A stretch of DNA of 64,000 bases, taken from positions 31,829,001-31,893,000 of the forward strand of contig NC_046675.1 in NCBI RefSeq assembly GCF_003369915.1. The letters run 5' to 3'. Below, piece by piece: positions 23,250 through 33,308 of the stretch. This DNA is from Drosophila miranda (lineage: Eukaryota > Arthropoda > Insecta > Diptera > Drosophilidae). The number at the start of each line of letters is the position of its first letter. Within the stretch, counting starts at the first letter, position 1. The notes beneath the pieces were generated by a model that was given only the letters and a program-made list of their open reading frames with translations, was not told the origin of the DNA and did not search any database. Both the position numbers and the translations under genes were made by a program.

Positions 23250-25918
23250 TTATTGTTTAATATCTTTTGCGTGATATTTACCAATAAAGCGACCCTGGAA
23301 ATCTTCCAGCTCGTAGTAGCTGTTCCCGAGTCTTTTCTTAATGCGGGCTTTCCGAAACGTAGGTGCCAGTTTCGCATTAAAGCCTTTCACAAAACTACTC
23401 TGGTCAAAATTTCGTCTATAAACTTCTTGACCCACTTGAAAGTTTGCTTCTCGGCTTCGAAGATTATAGATATTTTCGTTGCGAACATGCTGCTGTTTCA
23501 CTGCTTCTGCAGCGGTCTTGCGAATTAGCTCGAAGGAATCGTCGCGATCGAAGACTACAGTTCGGTCCTCCAACATACTGAGGTTTCGTAGGAGTTGATA
23601 AGTGGAACCGCCAGTGATCATGTTTTGGCCAAAAGCAACACGATATGGGCTACCTTTGACGGCTGCATGCACGCTGGACCGTAACGCACACGTAATGAAG
23701 CTAATCTGCTCATCCCAATTGGATTGATCGGGCTTAATGTAAGCTTTGATAGCAGCGAGTACCGAGCGATTTACCCGCTCTGAGACATTGGCTTGTGGAG
23801 CGTAGGCGGCGGTGTACGAATGTCGAATTTGGTATTTCGCTAACAGATCATTGAACTTGTGTGACTTGAATTGAACGCCGTTATCTGACACTATCACTTC
23901 CGGGACTCCAAAGCAATGAAACAGGTCTTCCTCCATGAACCGAGTTACGGCATCCGCAGTAAATTTCTTCACCACTTTTAGGAAAGGAAATTTAGAAAAA
24001 TGATCGAGTACTACAAAAATGCCTATATTCCCGGATGGACTTCGGGGGTACGGACCTAGAAAATCGACGTACAGTTTTTGAAATAGACGAAAGGACTCCC
24101 CTGCTTTGCCCATTGGCGGACGTAGAGGATGATTGGGGTGCTTACAACATTTGCACACTTCGCAGTTGTTTATAAACGCTTTTACATCGCCCACTAAATT
24201 TGGCCAATAATAGAAGCGTCGAACTCGTTCCAGCGTCTTATTGATCCCACTGTGAGAAGCTAAGGGATGTTCGTGGCCTTGTTTAAGCACTTCTGTCACC
24301 AGATCTCTGGGAACCCACAGTTTCCAGCACATGTCGTCACTAATTTGTTCACCCGTGGCGTGTTCAGCTCGACGATAAAGAAGGTTATCCATTACTTTTA
24401 CATCAGGTAGACGATCTGGATTAGCTTGAATTTTTGCAATGAGTTCCTGATAATCGGTTGATTTAAACGCTTTAGCTTGAAGGTCTACTAGACTATCAAG
24501 GCCAATATACGATAAATCTTCGGTATGCACTCGGGATAAGGCATCCGGAACGATGTTCTGACTACCCTTTCTGTGGCAAATGTTAAAGGTGAAGCCCTGC
24601 AGTTTCAATGATCGGTAATGATGGAAAACTGATGTCCTTCTACATATGCTCTAAATTTCTTGACGCACATTACCGCTGCCAAACACTCTTTTTCGGTTAC
24701 GGAATAATTACGTTGGCATTGGTTCAATTTGCGCGACATAAATGCGATGGGTACCTCGTTGCCATCTTCATCTGATTGCATCAGGACACCACCCACTCCT
24801 GTGTGACTCGCATCACAATGGATTTCAAAGGGAATGGTAAAATCGGGACTGTGCAACACAGGAGCGTTACACATCTGTGATTTTAAGGAATCGAACGCGT
24901 TCTGTGCTTCATCAGTCCATTCAAATTTTCGCTTGCTCTTAAGTGTATCTGAGATGGGCGCTGCGATACCCGCATAATTTTTAATGAATTTGTGGTACCA
25001 ACCAGTGAGACCCAAGAACCTGCGGACTTGTTTCACGGATCGGGGGACCGGAAACTCTTGAATCGCTTGGACCTTCTCCACATCTGTCTGGATAGTTCCG
25101 TTGCCTATAACATGGCCTAGGTATTTGACCTCCTTTAGGCAAAATTTGGACTTCTCCACGTTAATGGTCAGACCGGCTTCGCGTAATCGGGCGGACAGGA
25201 CAGTGAGAACTTGAATATGCTGCTCAAATGATTCAGATATCACCAACAAGTCGTCTAGATAAATAAATATCTCATTTCGTAGAGATGGCGGTATCACTTT
25301 ATCCATCAACTTGGACATCGTTTGGGGTGCATTACACAACCCAAAGGGCATGACCGTGTACTGATACAACGGGCGCCCTGGGATTGTAAACGCCGTTTTT
25401 TCACGCGCGCTTGCTTCCAGCGGAATTTGCCAATAGGCATCCTTCAAATCGATGCTTGAGATGAACTCAGCTCGAGGAAGCCGACTGAGAATGCCATCGA
25501 TCAATGGCATGGGATAAGCGTTCTTAACAGTGACTTCGTTAAGTTTCCGACTGTCGATGCATAATCGCACCTTTCCAGGTTTACGAACGAGGACCACGGG
25601 TGACGACCATGCGCTATCTGATTCTTCGATAACTCCAAGGGCTAACATTCGGTCTACCTCTACGTACATCAGCCTTTCTACGGCTGGAGACACGGCATAA
25701 TGTCGTTGTTTTATTGCCTTAGCGTTGCCCACTTCAATTTCGTGCGACAGCCAGCCCGTTTTTCCCAGACCTTGCTTCGCAAAAGAGGGAAATAAGTTGA
25801 CCGTCTCTGCTAACTGAGCTTGCTGCTGCTTCGACAAACACACATGTAACGTACTATCGAATGTTAAGCCTGACAACTCTGGACTGGATGATTTATGGGC
25901 TAGAAAAGCAGGTAACAA
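23250..25918 (-). mobile_element. Pol region of the LTR element: reverse transcriptase, RNase H, integrase
   Basis: The right-hand part of this stretch encodes a reverse transcriptase with the YLDD active-site box in an IFIYLDDLLV context and the VMPFGLCNAP motif. It is followed by an RNase H start (HCDASHTGVGGVL). The left-hand part encodes an integrase with an H-x-H...C-x2-C zinc-binding segment (HPLASHSGINKT to CEVCKCC) and a catalytic core opening YVDFLGPYPRS. The organisation is typical of Ty3/gypsy elements and identifies the family. It is treated here as an element remnant. Confidence 0.9.
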
Positions 25919-25948
25919 ATTAAAACGAGACCAAAAGTCTATGCCTAG

Positions 25949-27121
25949 CTATAGGTCTTGCGCCAAGGATGGGACTACAAACAGTTTCAATACTTTCTTC
26001 TGGCCTTGAAAACCCACTTCGGTGGTGACCTTGCCAATTATTGGCTGGCTCTGCCCATCCGCCGTGCGTACTGCTGCTCTCACAGGCTTGATCGGGTTCG
26101 GATTCTGAACCAGGTCGGCCGCAAACTTCCCACCTATGCAACTTATGGATGCGCCGGTATCCATCAGTCCACTGAGCGTCCTTCCCAGTACGGTGACTTC
26201 CGCATAGGGTCGCCAGTCCTTGGACGTATTAACGACTGACGCCAATACGTTAGAGCGCTCGTTTTTGCCAGTTTGCCGATATTGGAGCAATCGCTTTCGA
26301 GATCGAGTCGGTAGTTGAATTCTCTCCCCACTTGGGGTTAAAATACAAGTGTGTGACGGCATGTCTATGAGTTTTTGTAAGTCCGGGAGTAATGGAACTG
26401 TCGAAACGTCCATTAATTGGTGTTCGTTGCTTGCGAACTGTTTGGTTTGCGTGCACCTGTCGATTGTACACGGCTTGACGAGTTTTTTGGATCGTTGCAC
26501 CTAGAGCACGACGGTTTATACGTATCCCGTTTGCCACAGCCGTAACAAAAGACGGTGCGATCACCGACGCAGTCTTGATACCGATGCCCCTGACAACCAC
26601 AGTTCCAACAGGAAAGGGTTACTGCAGCGATATCTAGCGGTTCGGTTTCATCGACCTCATCGCCTTCCTGGTCTGTCTGCACCACAATTTCATGCACCTG
26701 TCGTCGTATAGGAATACGCTTCGGCTCAGCGCTGCCCATAGGCTTAGCCACTGCTTGCAAAAAACGTTCGCGAGTACGCACTATGTTGCGCAATTGTGCT
26801 ACTGACAGAATGGGAATGTATAAAATTTCATGTTGGATATCGGCCAAGAGATTCGACTTTAGCACTTCCAACAGCGACATTTCGGACATGGGGTTGACTA
26901 GTTTATCGGACAAGGTTACAATGGCTTCGTAAAATGTATCAAATAGTTCGTGCGGCTTCTGCTTTCGTTGCACTATTGCCGTACGAATTTCTAGGTCGGA
27001 ACGCCCATCTCTAAATCGAGTTTTAAGGGCTGTACTTAACTGCGGCCAGGTCACGGAGGGTACGCTTTTATGGTAACGCCAAAACCACTCGCTAGCACTG
27101 GCTTCAAATAAATAAATGGCG
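25949..27121 (-). mobile_element. Protease and C-terminal gag region of the LTR element
   Basis: An aspartic-protease motif (LMDTGASISCIGG) marks the left part. The right part encodes a capsid-like helical segment followed by Cys/His zinc knuckles (CWNCGCQGHRYQDC, then CYGCGKRDTYKPSC), the usual gag nucleocapsid signature. The right edge is the insertion point of the Mutator-like transposon. Confidence 0.82.
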
Positions 27122-27130
27122 TTTCTGGTG
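27122..27130. repeat. Left target-site duplication of the Mutator-like element
   Basis: CGTTTCTGG occurs here and again at 31,599-31,607, directly flanking the DNA transposon. Nine bases is the typical target duplication of Mutator-like elements. Confidence 0.8.
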
Positions 27131-27345
27131 GCATAGCGTCATATCTCCGACGACATATCTCCGCCCAGTACATTTTGCCGGCGGAATTATGTCGCTTTTT
27201 TTCTGGCGGACTTATGTCGTTTGAAAGCGTCATATCTCCGCTCGGAGATATGACGTTTTGAAACGACATATCTCCGCCGTGTCACAAACGACATATCTCC
27301 GCGCGGAGCTATGACGCTTAGAAGCGACATATGTACATATGTATG
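27131..27345. repeat. Left terminal region of the Mutator-like element: array of short palindromes
   Basis: It is built from repeated near-palindromes of about 28 bases of the type CGACATATCTCC-GCGCGG-AGATATGACG. At least three palindromic or half-palindromic units follow the outer inverted end. The right terminal region has the mirror arrangement. These are probably binding sites for the transposase. Confidence 0.85.
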
Positions 27346-28263
27346 TATATCCGCGCAGCGATTTTGAGCAAATTATGCCGATACACCATCAAAAAATACA
27401 AAAAAAAACAAAAAAACAAAACAAAAGGAACAAATAAATTTGCAGTGGCTACGCAGCGCCCGACGACATGTTCTGACTGATTTTCTGTCCCTCTCGCACA
27501 TACTCTTTATCTTCAGCTGGTTACCTAACTGTAAATGCACCGTGAAAAATATTGTCTTAATTGAGCAAATATAGCTACTGCATAATTTATGAACAGCGTT
27601 TTTATTAGGAAGTTAATTTCATTAAACAAAAATTGTTAAAGAATGCCGTGTTGTATTTAATGTAATATAAACGTATTATTTAATATGTAATATGTAGATA
27701 ATTTATTGTTTTTAAACATGTGCATAGAATAGAATGTTATAGAATATTTTTTTCTGTGCAATAGGCAAAGCGTGCGAGGCGCGCGCCAAAAATATGCCGC
27801 ATTATTCTGCTGCATTCATTCCGATTCGGTTGCTCAGACAGTAAGAACGTGGACTACGAAAATATTAAATTTGAATTCAGAGAAGGAAGCCGAGCGGGCT
27901 GCTCGTTACTGTTGTTTTCATTATGCGAGCAACAAATTTATGTAAAAAACAAACAATTAAAACTAGGCGAAACCACATACATATGCCGGGTTAAACTCTG
28001 TAAAGCTAGAGTTTATTTAAGTGCAGACAAATCTAGAGTTTACTCAAATCCTGAATATGTTGTGCATAGCCATGGCCCTCAGAGTGATGAAATGGAAAAA
28101 ATCAGTGCTCTTAGTGAAATAAAACTGAAGTGCGAAAATAATAGCAATTTCGACACCAAAAAAGTATTCAATGATGTTCTTGCTGAGTAAGTTAATATAT
28201 TAATTAAAATTTTAATAATACATACTGCCTTGCTACATATGTACATACATATGTATGTTTGTA

Positions 28264-29406
28264 CAGTGGCTCACAGCTTAAATGAACCAAGGCACGTTAA
28301 AAATTTAAAATTTTCATAACTTCTAAACCATCAAACTTACCAATGAAAATCAAATGACAAACAAAACGAACTTCTTATATTTTTTAACATTTTTCTAAGA
28401 CGTTTTAAATAATAAATAACAAAAATACTGCCTTTTTCCACCCCACAGCTTATTTTGTTCAAAGAGAACTTGAACCAAATAGGCTGTGGGGGTGTTTTCT
28501 AGTGCGCATTTTGTTTTTTTCCTTTTTGCGGGGTAACGGAGAAGAATATCGAACTTTTTTTTTTTTGGTTGGTAAGATACATATGTAAGTAAAATTAAAG
28601 ACTATACAATACCAAGATGTTGCATGAGGAACAAATTCTTTTTCAATTTTTGTTTGACGCTTCATGGTACGGGCGCGCGGGGATATTACTTCAATTCTCT
28701 TTTACGCTACTCGGCTTCGTCAATGCCTCGGTCAGCGTCGAGTCGGTGTGTCTCGAGAGAAAGAATACAAAAACAAAATATGAATCGTCTGCGTGCCGAA
28801 ACCGTAGGGCAGCGTGATCGCTGATGTCTTTGGCGCGGCACAGTGGGGACTCAGCCGAAATAGTAAAAAAAATTGTATGAGTGCTTTAGATAAATTTAAT
28901 GTACGCATCTAATAGAGAATTTTCCAATCGAATTTTCAAGATTGTTTTAGTTTAAAGTTTAACATTTTTTCAGTGTGCAAATATTTATTGAACTCATATT
29001 CACTAACTAATTTAGCAAGCTGAGACGGCCATAGGTCCCACTGTGCCGCTCCAAAGACATCGGCGATCCGCGACCACCGCTTCGACGGTGCTGAGGCTCG
29101 AGAGTCTAGAATTGCCGAACAGACGAAACCGATGGGCAGCGGGGTCGCGGTAGAGACGAAGTACAGTCGAAAAGGGAATTGAAACTCCGCGCGCTCCCTC
29201 GTGCCTTTTGGGTTCTAATGTTAGGACCCGCCATAGAACAGCTTTTTGGTCGCTCATGCAACATCTTGGTATTGTATAGTCTTTGGTAAAATCTTAACAG
29301 ATATGTACATATGTATTACAATTTTTTTTATAGGACTGCTCAATTGATTTTTACAGGGGTTTGAAGTTTGAAAAGTGCTCTGGTTCATTTAAGCTGTGAG
29401 GCACAT
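28264..29406. mobile_element. Nested inverted-repeat element in the transposase intron
   Basis: Ends are inverted: CAGTGGCTCACAGCTTAAAT on the left, and on the right the complement reads TGTGCCTCACAGCTTAAATG. The CAGTG start and a neighbouring TA on both sides resemble Tc1/mariner elements. No transposase frame is present, so it is non-autonomous. The interior is a long imperfect inverted repeat (see separate entry). TATGTACATA-type palindromes flank both sides, which makes the exact edges uncertain by a few bases. Confidence 0.7.
28599..29286. repeat. Long imperfect inverted repeat (foldback)
   Basis: The arm at about 28599-28862 reappears in inverted orientation at about 29022-29286. The outermost 30 bases (ACTATACAATACCAAGATGT and onward) are a perfect match, as is a GATGTCTTTGG segment near the inner end. 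The middle of the arms has diverged with small indels. The loop is about 160 bases. A transcript through it could fold into a long hairpin. Confidence 0.78.
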
Positions 29407-31382
29407 ACATATGTACATATATATGTATGTACATATGTACTTCAGCGGTCGGCACGCACACATTACATTGCGTTTGTGTGCGTTGACAGAAGTCAAACTA
29501 AAACAAAAAGTATTATTGTGTTGCTGCCGACCACTGTTACAAACGCGTTGTGCCGGGTCGCAGTTTGACATGATCGTTCATGTTCTATTACGTGATCCGG
29601 TGTTTATTGCGAATCATGCCCCTTTAAGTCCGTTTGCGAGACTTTGGTCGTCGCTCGGTTTTTGACCGGTAAATGCTCGTTTCGAAGTCCGTCTGCGCGC
29701 ATTGGCCGTGCCGTCCCGTGTATGTACATAGGTGTACATGTATGTACATATGTGCATGCGAGCAGACAAGAAATGCACACAGACTGATGTATTATTTTTC
29801 TATTCAATTAATTAGGAAAACAAAAGGTGAAGCGGAGATTGAAATAAATTATGACTCTGTCAAACGCACTTTGCAAAGAAAAAGACAGCCTTTCTTGCCA
29901 AAGCCTCCATCTTCTGCAGAGAATGTTCTGGAAGCTTTTCAAGACGAAAATATTATGAACCGTTTTGGAATAACCAAGGGAAATACTGCAAATCAGTTCT
30001 ATTAAAAAGTGTACGCATCGAGCTCGTTTGCTTATTGCATATTTTCATCAGACAAGGTAATCACCTTGATGCAAGCCAACATTCCGGAGCATAATAGGCA
30101 TTATTTAATTGATGCTACATTTAAAGTGTGCCCTTTTGGAGATTTTAAGCAACTTTTAATAATTTATATTAAATATTTGCAGAAGGTAAATTTCTTCTTA
30201 TGCTACACTTTATTTACTAACTCTAATCAAAAATTTTTTGTAATTAGATAACCCCTTTTGTTTTTGTTTTGATGACTCGCAAAACGGAGCTGTGTTATCA
30301 GCACTTATTCACATATATAGACTCGAACATTTGCTGCCTTAAAGGAGCATCCTTTATATCAGATTACGAAAAGGCAATGCGTAACGCGTTAAAAGGTCTG
30401 CATCCCAACATGAATTTTTACGCCTGTTGGTTTCATTTTACTCAAGCATGCAAGAAAAATGCCAAGCAATCGAGTGGTTTTGAAAATACGCTTAAATGCA
30501 ATAAGAAAGCTTACATGCTATTTATGAAATTTTTGCACTTGCCGCTTTTACCAGAAAGCAAAATTGTCGAAGCATTTAACCTTCTAAAAGGCGAAGCAAT
30601 AAACTTAAATAAGAAGCTGTTTTCTCCATTTTTAAAATATTTTAATAGACAGTGGCTTAAAAAGGTATATTTTATTTATTGTTTAATAATTGAGTTGTAT
30701 TTTACTTATTAATTTTTAACCCTAATTTTATAGGAGGGACCAAAAAGCATATCCGTGTTTAAGAGGTCAACTAGAACCACGAGCTCAGTAGAAGCTTATA
30801 ATTTGAATTTGGGAAATAAAATTCGAGGAAATGGGCACTTTTTTAAATTTGTTCAATGTCTTATTGATGCAGAATATGAAAAAAGTCGCGAGTTTGCTTT
30901 ACTCTTTCAAAATGGTGGTAATGGAAATCAGACACAGAAGAAGAAATTACGTGTAAGTTGAATACATTTTAAGTTAATCGTTAAAAATAATATGTTAGCT
31001 TAATTATTTTTGTTCTCAGATTGAAATAGTGAAATAGATATACAGGGATTTCTGACATGCACTGTTTCCTTAGCTGACCGCTTTTCAAAGCAGGACTTCT
31101 TTGAAGGGGTGGACAATGAAAGCAATTTAACTGGAATGTCTTCTGATATGAAATCTTCCACATCGTCACTTTCATCGAATGCTTCTCATTCAAGTCAGTC
31201 ATCTGATAAATCATTGGTTCAAATGAATCCATGCAATGTGTGCCTATGTAACCCAAAGTCTGTGTTGTTGCGCCCGTGCAATCACGTAAACATTTGTGGT
31301 ACATGTTGGGATCAAATTGTGGCCCACAACCAAGCAAAAAAAGAGTTGGAAGAAAATGAAAATATAAAGCCAAAATGTCCAA

Positions 31383-31598
31383 GTGTCACAAACGACATAT
31401 CTCCGCGCGGAGATATGACGTTTTGAAACGACATATCTCCGCCGTTCCACAAACGACATATCTCCGCGCGGAGTTATGACGTTTTGAGACGACATATCTC
31501 CGCGCGGAGGTATGTCGCTTTAAAACGACATAATTTCGCGCGGAGATATGTCGTTTGTGGATCGGCGGAGATATGTCGTCGGAGATATGTCGCTAGCC
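31383..31598. repeat. Right terminal region of the Mutator-like element: array of short palindromes
   Basis: Repeated CGACATATCTCCGCGCGGAG-type palindromes, partly continuous with the 3' end of the RING-like frame. The outermost segment is the inverted counterpart of the left end, and CGTTTCTGG follows directly. Confidence 0.85.
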
Positions 31599-31607
31599 CG
31601 TTTCTGG
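31599..31607. repeat. Right target-site duplication of the Mutator-like element
   Basis: CGTTTCTGG, identical to the copy at 27,122-27,130. Confidence 0.8.
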
Positions 31608-32451
31608 CCACTATGTCGAGATTACCCTCTAAGGTCTGTTTGGTTAACGCTTCTATCCGATATATGAAATCTTCCACCGACATGGACGAATTTCCGGAAA
31701 ACCGCACCTTCCATCCTGCGATTATTTGTCCAATCCTATCGGGTCGTAGTCCCGCTATCTGTTGGGATCCCCATGGGGTTACCGAGACAGCAGAATCATT
31801 AGCCTGATTTATCGGGGCACCTACGGACTCTCGAGTTGGTATTTGGAGCAACTGTTCGAAGGTTTGGTTTTCTCCACTAGGCTGTGAAGATCCAGCAGCT
31901 TGGTCATTCGGCGGCTGTACCGTTGGACTTGCCAAACGTTGGAATCCTATTTCCATAGTCTGAGTCATATGAGTCATGGCTTGAGACAACAACCCGATTT
32001 GACCCATAGCGTCCGTCAACGCCTGTGCCATTTGAGCCAAGCCTGGGCTTGCTTCATTCGCTGGCTCGCTACTCGGAACTGGCATGATTGGTACACCGAC
32101 TTCAGTTGGACCAACAGAAGGTAAATTCTCAGTATTCGCAGCTGGAGCTGCTGTCACACGCTGTGATCTGGTTCTCATTAGAAGCTGAGAAGACTCTACA
32201 TTCGAGGCGGATGCCTGCGCTACGGCTAATTCCTCCGCTAAGCTAGGAGCGGATGATTGTAAGGGCTTGTTGCACGCCGGGCACACGGTCTTTGCACCTC
32301 TTCTCGTATTAAAACAAACTAAATGAAATACGTGGTTACAACTTGTTCTTAAAAGCTGTGTCCGATATTCTACCTGTCTTACGCAAATACAGCAGATAAT
32401 ATCGGAATGGTCGTTTGGATCAATTTCGTCAAAACTCCCATTTAATGACAT
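31608..32451 (-). mobile_element. N-terminal gag region of the LTR element with a RING-H2 finger
   Basis: The frame opening at 32451 reads MSLNGSFDEIDPNDHSDI and then a RING-H2 pattern: C-x2-C, 14 residues, CNHVFHLVC (C-x-H-x2-H-x2-C), 12 residues, CPAC. A Ser/Ala/Pro-rich spacer and a gag-like segment ending at the transposon insertion follow. RING-H2 domains normally bind ubiquitin-conjugating enzymes; whether this one does is unknown. A RING at the N-terminus of gag is unusual for a fly Ty3/gypsy element as far as I know. Confidence 0.78.
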
Positions 32452-33279
32452 CCTATCCTAATTTGACTAATATATGATTTTCTGTTCTACTCTTGATTAT
32501 TAACTTTTAACGATCGATATATCTACTCTGTATCCACAAAATTCGGAAACCATGCACCCTTCGTCTAATAGGAATGTGTCCCCCACTGACTCTGGTGATA
32601 TTATTAACGATCGACAACGATCCCTCTACTTATACTGTAGGTCGCAAAAACACAAAAAAGTTTTGGATCGCGGACCACCAAATTGTCCAGAACCACAGTA
32701 CAGCAGAGCCATTCCACCTACGTCTGTCAAACACAAAAAAAACGGAACAACAATAGAAAAACTGAAGAAGAAGACATAGTTTATGCTGACCCAGGAAATA
32801 TACCATCTCCGATTCTATTGCCTTCGTTCGCGGGCAGGCCGTAGCTCTAAGCCACTGACTAACCTGATCCAGGCCAAAACGGCAGACAATGATCAGCAAC
32901 GGTATGGACAAGTTCCTCCCCCAAACAACACGCTCCCACCTTTGTGGGTAGGCAGTAGAGATAATCCACTTTGAAACCTAATCCGACAGAAAAATTGGAA
33001 CGCGCTATTTAGCAGAGTGACCTATCCGGCCAGATACTACAGGTTCGTTGCTATGCCTAGTAAGTTGATTAACCTCGAGCGCGGGGCTTTAAGTCCTGTT
33101 AGCAACTGCTACGCAATCCAGCTACTCGAAGTCAATCCCCCAGACAATGCACGACCATGCATATCTCTTGGGAATTAATGGATAAAGGAATAAGTCTTAT
33201 GACACTGCCTTGAGATGCAGCTCGCATTGGTGTTGATGACTTTATACAAATTTTCTTGGTCGGGGCATGCCGAAGAAGT
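32452..33279 (-). other. Leader of the LTR element
   Basis: About 830 bases lie between the primer-binding site and the gag start. There is no convincing coding sequence. This is long but plausible for an untranslated leader with packaging signals. Confidence 0.5.
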
Positions 33280-33297
33280 GCCCCACGTTGGGCGCCA
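33280..33297 (-). other. Primer-binding site, tRNA-Lys-like
   Basis: On the minus strand TGGCGCCCAACGTGGGGC lies about ten bases inside the right LTR. The TGGCGCC start is the complement of a tRNA-Lys 3' end as used by several retroelements; the rest resembles the insect tRNA-Lys type by recollection only. Confidence 0.65.
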
Positions 33298-33308
33298 AAA
33301 TTTTTATA

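Larger units (their letters stand above)
27849..31390 (+). pseudogene. MULE-type transposase gene (FLYWCH - DDE core - RING-like), with one in-frame stop
   Basis: Exons I can place: 27849-28186, 29816-30185, 30248-30664 and 30734-30952, with a further RING-like exon ending near 31390. The phases of the first four agree. Exon 1 gives a FLYWCH-type zinc domain (C-x4-C, then H-x-H). Exons 2-3 give the MULE transposase core: IDATFKVCP with the first catalytic Asp, then ISDYEKAMRNAL with the second, and CWFHF. The last exon reads CNVCLC...CNHVNICGTCW...KCP, a C3HC4-like RING whose last Cys is not seen because the frame runs into the terminal repeats. A TAA at 30003-30005 interrupts exon 2 in frame. 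I could not find a consistent join between the exon ending at 30952 and the RING exon. Intron 1 is 1.6 kb because it contains a nested element. Confidence 0.75.
27131..31598 (+). mobile_element. Mutator-like DNA transposon with FLYWCH and RING-like domains
   Basis: A 4.47-kb element inserted into gag of the LTR retrotransposon. Its ends are inverted (GGC(A)TAGCG(T/A)CATATCTCCGACGACATATCTCCGCC) and flanked by a 9-base duplication, CGTTTCTGG. The plus-strand coding region holds a FLYWCH-like zinc domain (YICRVKLCKARVYL...HSHG), a MULE transposase core (DATFKVCP, SDYEKAMRNAL and CWFHF motifs) and a C-terminal RING-like segment. FLYWCH plus MULE fits the animal Mutator group that includes Phantom elements; the subgroup is inference. 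It must be younger than the retrotransposon copy it interrupts. An in-frame stop in the transposase suggests it is not autonomous now. Confidence 0.88.
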
